Source: Caprella mutica
Taxonomy: Eukaryota > Arthropoda > Malacostraca > Amphipoda > Caprellidae
Assembly (NCBI GenBank): GCA_947561585.1
Contig: CANNZV010003230.1
Location: 1 to 64,000 of the forward strand
Direction of reading: 5' to 3'
Length of the DNA stretch: 64,000 nucleotides
In this document: positions 1 to 10,400 of the stretch, piece after piece
Numbering within the stretch: the stretch's first letter is position 1
Layout of the letters: each line of letters begins with the position of its first letter
Notes under the pieces: model-generated
What the model saw: the letters and a program-made list of their open reading frames with translations, nothing else
Database searches by the model: none
What the model was told of the DNA's origin: nothing
Translations under genes and position numbers: made by a program

Positions 1-600
1 CGTCTGTTATATGTTATAATTTGTAGTCTAAAATTCATTTTCAAATTATAAAATTCATTTAGTCTTTAATTCCTTTCAAAAGGAAGAAAGGTTCGTCTGG
101 GAGCAAATTATCTGGTAACCCAAATCTAGCACCGTTTACAGTTACTATTCATTAGTCAGACACTTTCGTAAATTATTACTGTTTAATATGTAAAAAAAAG
201 TATTATCAGCTTGGTTATAACGAGGTCGGGAACGAATATTTTAGCTAATAATATGGATAAATTTAACTTTGAAGACTTAAAATATACAGTAATTATAAAG
301 CATATGGACTTATTTTCCCATTTTTCAAACTAGTGTTTATATTTATATGTAAAAGACCCTTAATATTTATGATTGTTAAAAGTACTTGATAGCAGACTTT
401 TTGAGAAGTGTTTCAATATATTGATATTATCTTCAGTAGAAAGATATTGATATAATGTTTGCTACCTCTTAGTTCTTTAGATATTTCTTACAATTAATCA
501 AAATACTTGGGCTTCTTAGTAAGAGCGTACTTCGAGAAAACATTGTATGTTTACTTACTTACATTCACACAAAACAAGACCACGCAAATAAGACGCTTAA
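1..600. other. AT-rich flank, no gene seen
   Basis: No open frame of useful length, tandem repeat or terminal inverted repeat is visible here. The stretch ends at the TA that precedes element A. Confidence 0.5.
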
Positions 601-602
601 TA

Positions 603-1050
603 CCCAGGTAGCAATAAAAGTTATAATAATATTATAATAATATTATCTCGTAACATAAAGTAACATTATTTTCGATGTTAAAATAATATTATTATAACCT
701 TGGAATTAGAATGTTGATTAAATATTATATCATAACCTTGGAAAAACATTACGATATAACATTACATAATATTAAAATAATATTAGGTAAGGTTAGAATA
801 ATATTATGTAATATTAAAATAATGTTATAAATATATTACTTTAACATAATATAGATATTATATAACATTTGTTCATTTTTTTACTTCTTATTAGAGTAAG
901 GTTAATGTAATATTGAAAAAATATTATTAATATATATTATTCCAATATTGAATTACATTATAAAAAGTTTGATATAACATTATCTAAATTAAACATATTA
1001 TTAGGTTAGGTTGAAACAATATTATTAATACATAACACGATAAGTTGTCA
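603..1050. repeat. Left subterminal AATATT palindrome array of element A
   Basis: Dense irregular repeats of ATAATATTAT, TAATATTA and AACATTAT, each nearly self-complementary, lie just inside the left terminus. They mirror the 3400-3746 block at the other end. Confidence 0.6.
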
Positions 1051-1246
1051 CTCAGTTCTGCAGCACAATTGGTACACTAACCTGTATTTTTGTAAAGAAT
1101 TCAATGTTCCAGTAACAAGTCGGCTGTTGGTACAGTCAAAAGATGATATTGTGAATTTATCAAAGATCCCTCCTGACAGATTGGAAGGTACTATAAAAAA
1201 TCTCCCAACCCTTCAGGAGAGACCAATTTTAAATCACTCGATTTAG
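1010..1246 (+). pseudogene. Decayed coding fragment inside element A
   Basis: One plus-strand frame is open for 78 codons between stop codons at 1007-1009 and 1244-1246, and has no ATG near its start. The translation has protein-like composition from about 1061 on, with segments such as KEFNVPVTSRLLVQSKDDIV followed by NLSKIPPDRLEGTIKNLP. Surrounding sequence is AT-rich and closed in this frame. I do not recognise a family. It may be the last exon or a relic of a protein once encoded by element A. A chance frame remains possible. Confidence 0.3.
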
Positions 1247-1925
1247 CCACACTTGAAGATGCGTATTATTAGTACTGCAATATGTGATCCAAATGTTGTA
1301 TTCTGTTGATCTCACTCATTTCACTTCAAGAAGACTGCGATCCCGAAAGAAAATATCTAATAATTGAAGTACTCGACAGAATAGCAGTGTTGTTATCTGA
1401 AAAATAAGAAGTAAAAGTTACAAACAACATTCAAAATATTTTTTAATAACTATCTTATGAGTATATAATTCATATTATACATGTTGAAAGTAAATGTTCA
1501 TTACAAGAATGATCAAATAATTATTTGAGATTTTATTTTCTTATCTTTGATTAAGCTCAATTTATTTTTCAGTGCAATATATATAAAATATAGAATAAGC
1601 AAATTTGACATTCCTGCAATGAACAAAGTGGTCTTCTACTAGAAGATCACTAGCTTTTTTATAGAGGTGCTCACCAGGAAATTTAAAATAAGTATATAAG
1701 AGGTGGATCAGAGTCAAAATTGGAATTAGAGTATGTTGAACATGAATGAGTTTAAATCATATTTCTGATCAGATGGGTATATACTGTTTTAAACAACCCA
1801 GTTATATCGTCCTCTTGATTAGATCACAATACAGAATGAAACTATAAATTAGTAAGAATAATTCATAAATAATATCTTAGTTCGTATTAGTTATAAATAT
1901 TATATTGAAGGTTTAAAAGTTGTGA

Positions 1926-2321
1926 TTATTCTTCATTGGATACACACTGGTGGTCGTCACTGTCACTACTAGTATATCCATAACTTTCACTATAACTATC
2001 ACAATCAAAATTATTGTCATTATCTAAGTTAACATCAACAATATTAGACCTCTCCTGCGTTTCAACATCCTGACTTTCATTGTTTTCTGTATTTGTTTCT
2101 TGCTCTTCATCACTATTCACTAGGTACACTCTACTCTCTATACCAACTGAATCTGACACATTTTCTTTTGAATTTCCAGGTACTGCTGCACTTTCAACTG
2201 ATTCATTATCATCCACATACGTATCTTCAACTAATTTAAGGTATAATTTTTGTTTTTTATTAATGTGATAATATTTATTAGGCATTTCAACACTGGAGTC
2301 GGTAGCACAGGCACTCGACAC
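1926..2321 (-). CDS. Hypothetical acidic protein (131 aa) in element A
   Basis: The ATG-initiated minus-strand frame is complete. The N-terminal ~30 residues include a basic, Lys/Tyr-rich stretch (NKYYHINKKQKLYLKL). The remaining ~100 residues are very acidic and rich in Asp, Glu, Ser and Asn, ending in a Ser/Asp cluster (SYSESYGYTSSDSDD). No catalytic motif, signal peptide or membrane segment is visible. Many transposon-encoded proteins begin with an acidic, low-complexity first exon, and its position between the element's inverted ends makes that the best reading. That is inference. The downstream direction (lower coordinates) shows no continuing conserved domain. It could also be a chance frame favoured by composition. 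Confidence 0.35.
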   Translation of the reverse strand: MSSACATDSSVEMPNKYYHINKKQKLYLKLVEDTYVDDNESVESAAVPGNSKENVSDSVGIESRVYLVNSDEEQETNTENNESQDVETQERSNIVDVNLDNDNNFDCDSYSESYGYTSSDSDDHQCVSNEE

Positions 2322-2329
2322 AACGGTTG

Positions 2330-3399
2330 GATTTTAACTGTCAAAAAGTGCGCGTCATTCTATGGTGCCAGATGTACGACGTGGAAACTTTGGTGATATG
2401 TAAAGTGATAGTGTAATTATGGACATTATTTTATATTACATTTCATTAATTCATTAAAGATAATGAAAATACGTAAAATTTGCTAATAACACAATCAATT
2501 ATTTATATATATATACAGATTATACTTTGTTATTGATACATATATACTCGTACGTCTGGCACAAAGCTTAAGACACGTTCTAGAACATGTCCACTTCTAC
2601 TTAGAACATGTAACGTTTTGATATATTACTATAAATCTGTAATTTGTATTCTTTTCTGCTTTAACATTCAATTTTACTTGATGAAATAAATATATTCTAT
2701 GTACAAAATAAAAGGACTTTCTTCTCTGTAAAATTAAAACCTTATAAACAAACACTGGACTATCAGCCACAATAATATAAGATGCACGGTAGTGATTAAG
2801 CTTTTTTCGAATCCTCCAGTTGTCTACTGACTTCGGTTTCGATATAAGATATATGTTTATTAATGTAAATCCTCATGAAAAGAATACATATAATTTGAGT
2901 TGATAAATTACATTTTACTGGCCTCATGTATGTTCATAATTGTCTCAATGAATGAATATTCAGTGTCACATTATAAAACTGTAACCGAAGTCAATTGAAT
3001 GCTTGCCCGTTCGAACTAACCTAAGTAAATATGCTTTCTCCATTATCGCACATCCATTAAATATAGCTATTTTTACATCTATTAGGTACAGCTACCAGTT
3101 CCAAGCATTCATTTTTATAATCAAAATATTATTAGGAATATTGAAACAACCATACTGAATAGTAAACTAGATTGTTATATCCTGACAATGCATCATGCTA
3201 GCTTATGTCAGAATACCATACGGAAATATTAACGCAAATAAAGATAAAGCACACGTACAAATTAAACATACAGTCGACATAATTAATGTCGATAATTTCA
3301 CTTAATCAATACAAAACATTTAGTAGAAGAATTTATGCATTAGTTTTCCGCGTATCAATAATATTCCCGATAAAAAATTGAAACGGGACGATAGAAGAA
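2330..3399. other. Interior of element A, no gene seen
   Basis: AT-rich DNA without long frames in either direction. No tandem structure is seen until the palindrome-rich block near 3400. Confidence 0.45.
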
Positions 3400-3746
3400 C
3401 TATCATAATAATATTAAAATATTATAATAATATTATGTACTAATATTATAGTGTAAATATTTTTCTAATATTACTGTATAATATTCTTATAATATTGAAG
3501 TACGAAAATTTTTTTAATGTTCTCAACTAACCTACTTAAAATATTATTTGGTAACATTGATTAAACGTACCCTACATAACATTATACCCTAATGTTTCAT
3601 TAATATTAAAATAATATTCTAATTAAACAACATTACATGCTAATATTTAAATAATTTTAAACTAACATTGAAGGAATAACATCTAACATAAATATAACAT
3701 TCGAACCTTAAAATAACATTATAAAAATATTACATTGCTGCCTGGG
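3400..3746. repeat. Right subterminal AATATT palindrome array of element A
   Basis: Repeated AATATTATAATAATATTA-like sequence runs up to the terminal ATTGCTGCCTGGG, as the inverted counterpart of the left block. Confidence 0.6.
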
Positions 3747-3748
3747 TA

Positions 3749-4403
3749 CATACACCATCACATTTAAATTGAATACACCAAATATTTGTGTAAAGTCGCA
3801 ACGCTATTGATTACCATTAAAGAAATGAGATTTCACGAAATAAATACCAACATATTTTTTTATAGAGCATACATACACTTCTTAAAATTCGATTAGGTAT
3901 TATTGTTTACGGATTTACATACATTTCATAAATTACCAATTAAAATAACACACCATCAATAGGCAAATAGTGTAATCAACTAATCAAGATCAACAGTATG
4001 AATTTAAAAAACTAACAAAAATTGCAAAATCAGCGATTTATTCACCAACCATTATATGTTAATCTAATAAAGTATTAACTCATTCAACAATAGCGTAGCA
4101 TTTGAATAATGCCGAGACAAAATGAGCTAAAAACAGTTGAAATTAAAATCGCGACATAATCAACTATATCAATTTGATATAGCTATGGTCTAAAATACTT
4201 AACGTTTTTTTCCCCACGAGGATTCGTGAAACTCCTGGTGTCTTTGCTCGCGCCCGCCAACCATTGGACAAATGATTGAACGGCTGCATCGCAACAAATG
4301 GTCGACAGTTTGAACACATTTTGAAAACATGTAACCTTTACCTAATTTAAGATTATGTTTCTTGTGCTCAAAATAATTACTGTCGAAAATGTTTTGTTTC
4401 TTA
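3749..4403. other. Spacer between element A and T1
   Basis: No supportable gene. A more GC-balanced patch near 4200-4330 has no frame of interest of its own. The minus-strand frame that crosses it simply reads into the T1 LTR. Confidence 0.45.
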
Positions 4404-4407
4404 TCGC

Positions 4408-4852
4408 TGTGGTAAAGCAAACACAGCAATTGTGTATGCATTACTATCATCACGAACCTATATGATTGTAAGTAAGTGACAGTCAAGTTAGTTACCGATT
4501 TGCTCTCGTGAGCTACACACCTATTCTCCTGTTCGTAGTTATTTGAGACCTTAACTTGCGAGCGTTCTAGAGGAGATACTATTTGTAATAACATGTGCTT
4601 GACCAATGAATATAATCTCTTTAAGTGTTAATTACTTTACCATTATTACCCTTAAATACAGTTAAGCTTGGACCAGAGGCCTGAGGTCGGAACCATAGTG
4701 GCAAGGTGGTTCTAGGGCATGGTACCATGAGTATTTAGTAGAAAGAGATTTATAAAGAGAAAGGAATCTGAAAATACCATAAGAGTAAGATCCTAATCAC
4801 TTAAGAGCCCATACACTGAGACGTTATAGTGAAGTAAACTAACTACGTCACA
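4408..4852 (+). repeat. T1 5' LTR (445 bp)
   Basis: It begins TGTGGTAAAG and ends TACGTCACA, and matches the 3' LTR along its whole length. The only difference seen is after AATATAATCTCT, where this copy lacks about 10 bp present in the other. By position it should hold the promoter and the RNA start. An ATTTATAAAG stretch near 4750 is TATA-like, but this is only suggestive. Confidence 0.95.
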
Positions 4853-4853
4853 T

Positions 4854-4871
4854 TGGTGGCCGTATGGTGCG
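4854..4871 (+). promoter_or_regulatory. Candidate T1 primer-binding site
   Basis: TGGTGGCCGTATGGTGCG starts one base after the LTR terminus. TGG pairs with the CCA end of a tRNA, as in most LTR elements. I could not assign the tRNA. Confidence 0.6.
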
Positions 4872-5405
4872 TGATTAAGTAATTCGAATTTAATGTGCGG
4901 AAATTCAATTACTAAAGTAAAAGATTGAAAGCTTTGTAATTTACCAAAAACTAAGTTAACCATCTGATTGGAGAGTATTTGATTACAGCAAGACCGGGTT
5001 TTGCGACCCTATATGAAGGTACGATCCAATTAAGGTGTTCAGTTTTTGTGATAAAGTATAAAGATAATTCAACTCAAGGTCAAGCAAACGGCATCTCGAA
5101 AATTATCGGAAGGATAAGGAGAGTACAGATGGCCTAATTTGAAATTTGAATGAGCAGAGACAATCAACAAGACTGACCAGTCTGAAAAAAAAAAAAAAAT
5201 CTGGAAATTCTGGAAAATTCTGGAAAATTCTGGAAGAAACTGGAAAGCACGGAGGGAGGAAGCGAAAGGGTTAAGCGTTGCACGTTGACGAATGGTGATG
5301 GAAAACATTCGATTATAAACAACATGCAAAAAAGCCGTAAATCAACCAGAAATTGAGAGTCTAATTTGTTTAAATACTACATCTGAAAAGTATTTATTCA
5401 AACTG

Positions 5406-5600
5406 CAACATTCAGTGATCATTCAACATTCAGTGATCATTCAACATTCAGTGATCATTCAACATTCAGTGATCATTCAACATTCAGTGATCATTCAACA
5501 TTCAGTGATCATTCAGCATTCAGTGATCATTCAACATTCAGTGATCATTCAACATTCAGTGATCATTCAACATTCAGTGATCATTCAATATTCAGTGAAG
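5406..5600 (+). repeat. 18-bp minisatellite in T1 leader
   Basis: Ten or so head-to-tail copies of ACATTCAGTGATCATTCA, nearly identical, continue as degenerate CATTCAGTGAACATTCAGT copies to about 5690. TGATCA at its core is palindromic. Because 18 is divisible by three, one frame reads as an IIQHSV hexapeptide repeat. I treat that as a by-product. Confidence 0.9.
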
Positions 5601-6193
5601 TTTTAACATTCAGTGAACATTCAGTTAACATACAGTGCATAAAATACAGTGCACAGCGCTCAGTGAACATTCAGTTAACATCATAACAGTTAACATCAGA
5701 GCAAAAATCAACGACAAAACCTGATAAGCGGGACCCACTGTACATGGAACCGAAAGTTGAGTAAAACATATAACTAAATGTATTCTTATCATTCAGTCTC
5801 ATTTCTGAAGCGATCGGAGTAAGATCTACAGTGTTAGGCCTTAGTCAGTGGTGAAATAAGCTGTTCTGTTTAGTCTAGAATTGTGTTGATGAATAAGCAG
5901 AAGGTAATTAATCATTACTGCAGCAATTATAATTATAAGATGTATGAGTGCATGCATTTCTTTTAGCTTTGCTGTGTGACGTTATTAATTATTGATTTAA
6001 CAAATATTGCTCTATATTAAATTATATTTCATTTATTATTTATTATTTGAATGATTATTTTTTAATGTTTGATGGATTATTTTTTTAATTGGATAGTCTA
6101 TTATTTTTTCTTCTTCTTTTATCATAATAAGTGATTACACGTGCATTACACTTGATTAAGTACAAAATAACACTTCATTAGGATAGGAAACAC

Positions 6194-7483
6194 ATGCCAA
6201 CCTCAGAAGACGAAGCGATTAACGCTGAGGCTGTAGAACTTAGATCTGGAAGACGAACTAAACCCAGAGTACAGAAAACTAAACAACCCAAAACACCCAA
6301 ATCACCCCCCAAATCACCCCCCAAGTCACCACCCAAAACACCACCCAAAACATCCCCCAAAACATCCCCCAAAACATCCCCCAAAACATCCCCCAAAACA
6401 ACCCCCAAAAAAACCCCCAAAATGTCGGTTGAATTAACACAAGCTCAACTTCAAGAAATAATTAAAAGTCGAAGTACGACGATCATAAATTCGGATTCAT
6501 TGCCGATATTCAGGGGAAGAAGAAGGCCAGAGGATCCAGCTTTCGAGGAGAAGAACACGTTTCGTCAGCATCTCAGCCTATTAAATAATCATATATCCAG
6601 CTTAGGGGATAAAGATGACGCAGAAAAAAAGAAAATCCTTTTCAGGAGCGCTGATTGCAAGCTAGGAGATTTTCAAATTACTGTTAATAACGTTGTTAAC
6701 GGTAAAACATTTAAGGATAGCACATACCAAGAAATATGCACGGTACTAGAAGACATATATGTGCAGAAAGACAGCAAGGATATCTACAGTGTATGTCATG
6801 AATTATACACTAATAAATTGAAGGATGAAGCCACAGCTGCCAGTGACATCTTAAGTACATTAGAAAAGATAGGGGAAGTCACGGATTTTATATTAAATGA
6901 CGACACAATGAACGCCCAATTTCCAGTAAGGACAGCAACTGAAAGTGATGAATCATTCACACGCAAATTAAAAAATCACGCAAAAGATCTCATGAATACA
7001 TCAATGTATTTAACAATATTGGGTCCACAGATCAACCCCAGTATCATCAAAGGAGTCGTAGAAGGTCCTTTTAAGACAACAGCTAATTTACTGTCTGCTA
7101 CAACGAAGAAAATAAGATCTTTGCCACATGATAAAAAAATTCTAATACCAAAAAAGAATTTCAATGACACAGAAACTTTTTTGATAGAAAAACCCGAGGG
7201 TGAGAATCAAGGCAATTTTCACGAGGATATGCTGGAAGATACAGAAGCATATGACACTTATGATGCAAGAAACAGAGGAACAGCAGGTAGGTATGCAAGC
7301 AGAAGTAGGTACAAACACAATCCCACAGGCAGAGCATACGTACACAACACGAACATCCCCCACCCTACCCCTACCCCTCACAGCCGTAGTGGTACAATTA
7401 AGTGCTACCGGTGCAACAAATTAGGACATATAGGTAGAGAATGTCGGGCTCAACAGGCCAAGGATTTTCGCAAAAACATGTAA
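6194..7483 (+). CDS. gag: T1 Gag polyprotein (429 aa)
   Basis: This is the structural protein that would form the T1 particle and package its RNA. Residues ~25-75 are a low-complexity Lys/Pro/Ser/Thr tract built on PPKSPPK and SPKT units, preceded by a basic GRRTKPR patch. The middle (about 80-350) is a predominantly helical, capsid-like region. A single CCHC zinc knuckle follows, C404-x2-C407-x4-H412-x4-C417 (CYRCNKLGHIGREC), typical of nucleocapsid. The frame ends 43 bases inside pol, which lies in the -1 frame, so Pol would be made as a Gag-Pol fusion. The upstream AT-rich leader and the first ATG of the open region support the start chosen. The Pro/Lys tract at the N-terminus is unusual and may bind RNA or membranes, which is inference. 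Confidence 0.92.
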   Translation: MPTSEDEAINAEAVELRSGRRTKPRVQKTKQPKTPKSPPKSPPKSPPKTPPKTSPKTSPKTSPKTSPKTTPKKTPKMSVELTQAQLQEIIKSRSTTIINSDSLPIFRGRRRPEDPAFEEKNTFRQHLSLLNNHISSLGDKDDAEKKKILFRSADCKLGDFQITVNNVVNGKTFKDSTYQEICTVLEDIYVQKDSKDIYSVCHELYTNKLKDEATAASDILSTLEKIGEVTDFILNDDTMNAQFPVRTATESDESFTRKLKNHAKDLMNTSMYLTILGPQINPSIIKGVVEGPFKTTANLLSATTKKIRSLPHDKKILIPKKNFNDTETFLIEKPEGENQGNFHEDMLEDTEAYDTYDARNRGTAGRYASRSRYKHNPTGRAYVHNTNIPHPTPTPHSRSGTIKCYRCNKLGHIGRECRAQQAKDFRKNM

Positions 7484-10400
7484 ATACAAACAGAAGTAAA
7501 AAACAAAATAGGTCTCACGGGAAAACGGTCGGTAGCTCCGTGTACGAAAGTGAATTGAACATGAATAAATTAGATCCAGTGCACGTTAAATTCAATAGCA
7601 AAGGTAAATCGTCACTCAACACAAGTTGTGAATGTAAAAATAAGTTCGATTTATTAAAAGAAGAAGAGTTAAGCGTTGAGGATAAAAAAACGAGCGAAAC
7701 ATATATAACAGTCCAATTAGTAAAAAATAAAGATGAATTAAGCGGATTGATGGACTGTCATTATACGATAAAAGGGACTTCTAAGCCAACGATAATTTTA
7801 CATAGTAAAGAATTCGATTGGGAAGCTTTAATAGATTCAGGGAGCGAGAGAACGATTTTAAACAGTCGTAATTTTAATTACAAGGCGAGTCACGAGGACA
7901 TAATAAAATCAAACGTAACTATTAAAGGCATAAACGGACGTTCCGAAGTAAAAGGTGAAGTAAAATTTGAACTAATGTCGAAATCCCACAAGAAAACAGT
8001 AAACGCTTTACTAATCAACAACAACAGCTTACCATATGATGTAATATTAGGAAGGGACGTGTTAACGAACGCGCAAATTGATTTTGATAAGAAAATATTA
8101 AAATTAGGTGAAGAAAAAATTCCGTTTATGGAAAAACGTAGAATAGCTACTAAAGAACTATTAAGCACAGATTGCTTAATATCTGAGCTGGTCCTTACTT
8201 CAAATAGGTCAAAACGAAGAACGTTGATAAGACAAATAAACGAACGAACAAACAGCCGTAGTAGTATTGCGAAAGTAAGGGTTAAACCTCAACAAAAAGG
8301 GCAAACGGAGGTTATGAAATCCGAGGTAAACACGAAGACAAGGAATAAAAAACGCGAGAAGAACGGAAATGTTCATATAAATAGCCAAGTCGTTGAGGCA
8401 AACAGCGTACAAATATTGAATGGGTTTGTCAAAAACAACGAAGCAGGAAGTTATATTATAGCTAAAAGAAGTTTCAATAGCGGTTTAGTGATAGCCGAAA
8501 CACTAATAAAAATCGAAGACACAAAAAAAGAGGGAGATCAAGTGTCAATATGCCCAGTTTTCGTAATGAATCCGACGGATAGTGATATCATATTACGGGA
8601 CAATATGATAGTTGGTAAACTCCAGACGTACGAAGAGCAAGTCGAAGTAAATATAGCGACTATATCGGAGTGTTTAAATAATAGGACTCATAAATCTAGG
8701 TTAGGAAACGTGTTGAGTGACGAAAAACCAAAGCCATTTGAACGAAACGTTACCCCTGAACTAATTTATGAAAAGTCAAAGGTACATGCAGTTGGAACTA
8801 ATGGAGAGCCATTAGTTACAACGCATGGCAACCGAGATATGAAGTGTAAAATATCACGTGACGGAAGCGCTGATAGAAGCCGTGACAGCACATTAAGTGC
8901 TGATGTAGAAAACAATTCTCAGACAGTGCCATCAGCACCGAGAAGGTTAGTTAATGCTGACATATCATGTGGAATGTCAGAGTATGAAGACAAAATGACG
9001 CAGTTACTAAATGACTTTAGAGACGTAATCACGATAAGGGACGAAAAAATCGGGACTACTAGTATATGTAAACACACAATAATATTGAAAGATCCTAATA
9101 TAGTGATAAACAAGATGCCGTACCGCATACCACATAAATTTCAAGAACAACTTGAAGAAGTCAACAGGTCAATGTTAAAGGAAGGCACTATAGAACCTTC
9201 AATGTCCGAGTACAACTTCCCGGTTATCGTTGTTCATAAAAAGAATGGGGAAATACGACCCGTAATAGATTTCAGATCATTAAATAAGTGTGTCCATATA
9301 CAAGGATTTCCGTTACCTAGGGTTGACGATATGCTTGGATCTTTAGGTGGATCAAAGATATTTTCTAGTTTAGATCTGAGGAGTGCATTTCACCAGGTGG
9401 AACTCTCCGAGGAGTCTAAAAAGCTTACAGCATTTGCGGTAAATGGTAAAAAGTTTCAGTTTACAAAGCTTCCATTCGGTTATGTCAATAGTCCAAAAGT
9501 ATTTCAAGCAATAATGACAAAAGCGTTAAGTAATGTATTAGGGAAACTCTGTTTCGTATTTATTGATGACATCCTAATTTTTAGTCGATCTTATGAACAA
9601 CATTTAAATGATATTGGCCAAGTGCTAATGAATTTACGTGACGCTCATTTGAGATTAAAATTAGAGAAGTGTGAATTCTTTAAACACGAAATTAATTTTC
9701 TTGGACATCGAGTCACTACTGAGGGCATTCGATGTATCCAAAACGAAAAACTTAGAGAAGCATCTAGACCAACAGATGTAAAACAACTTCAGCGATTTTT
9801 AGGGCTTGCGAATTATTTTCGTAAGTTCGTACCTAAATTTAGTCAGAAAGCCGACCCATTATATAGACTATTAAGGAAGGACACTAAATTTGACTGGACT
9901 GACGAATGTGAGACTAGTTTCATTAATCTCAAAAATATTTTGACATCAGATACGGTTTTAGCACATCCAAATTATTCCAGACCATTCTATTTATTTACTG
10001 ACAGCTCAAATACCGGAGTTGGCGCAGCATTGCTACAACCAGATTCGACCAAAAGCAAAACATTAAGACCCATAGCATATTTCAGTAAATCATTAAATTC
10101 TACTCAAAAAAGGTACTCCACGACTAAACTAGAGTTTCTTGCAATACATCTAGCTTTAAAGGAATTTCAGTATCTATGTCTAGGATATCCTATTACCATT
10201 TTAACTGATCACAAACCTTTATGTGCATTTTTTGGTAATAAACTTCCTTTAGACACGGCATTAGCCAGGTGGGCAATAGAGGCGAGCACATATGATTGTA
10301 CCATCAAATATTTTGAAGGTAAGAGAAATGTGGTAGCCGATACCCTTAGTAGATTAACTCCTTTAACGGAAGAAACAATAGATGATTGTGAACTTTTAAC

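Larger units (their letters stand above)
603..3746. mobile_element. Element A: TIR DNA element with AATATT-rich ends
   Basis: The left end reads CCCAGGTAGCAAT and the reverse complement of the right end reads CCCAGGCAGCAAT, a 13-bp inverted repeat with one mismatch. Both ends are flanked by TA (601-602 and 3747-3748), consistent with a 2-bp target duplication. About 450 bp inside the left end and 350 bp inside the right end are packed with AATATT/TAATATTA palindromes. The middle holds an acidic reading frame on the minus strand and a decayed coding fragment on the plus strand. No recognisable transposase domain is visible, so the superfamily is unassigned. The terminus resembles those of elements B and C in this window. 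Confidence 0.65.
4853..6193 (+). other. T1 leader (5' untranslated region)
   Basis: About 1.34 kb separate the 5' LTR from gag. The region holds the primer site at its start, a ten-unit minisatellite in the middle and an AT-rich tail. A CAGAAGGTAATT sequence near 5892-5903 fits a splice donor, which could pair with the acceptor before the third gene. No other gene is seen. Confidence 0.6.

Noticed and set aside
4199..4606. 135-codon minus-strand frame across the left T1 boundary
   Set aside because: It is half LTR and half flank. The matching frame at 13703-14110 shares only the LTR part, so no common protein exists.
5415..5606. 63-codon frame of IIQHSV repeats
   Set aside because: It is only the 18-bp leader minisatellite read in the one phase without stops.
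6178..6420. Gly/Val/Leu-repeat frame on the minus strand of gag
   Set aside because: Antisense reading of the Lys/Pro tract codons in gag.
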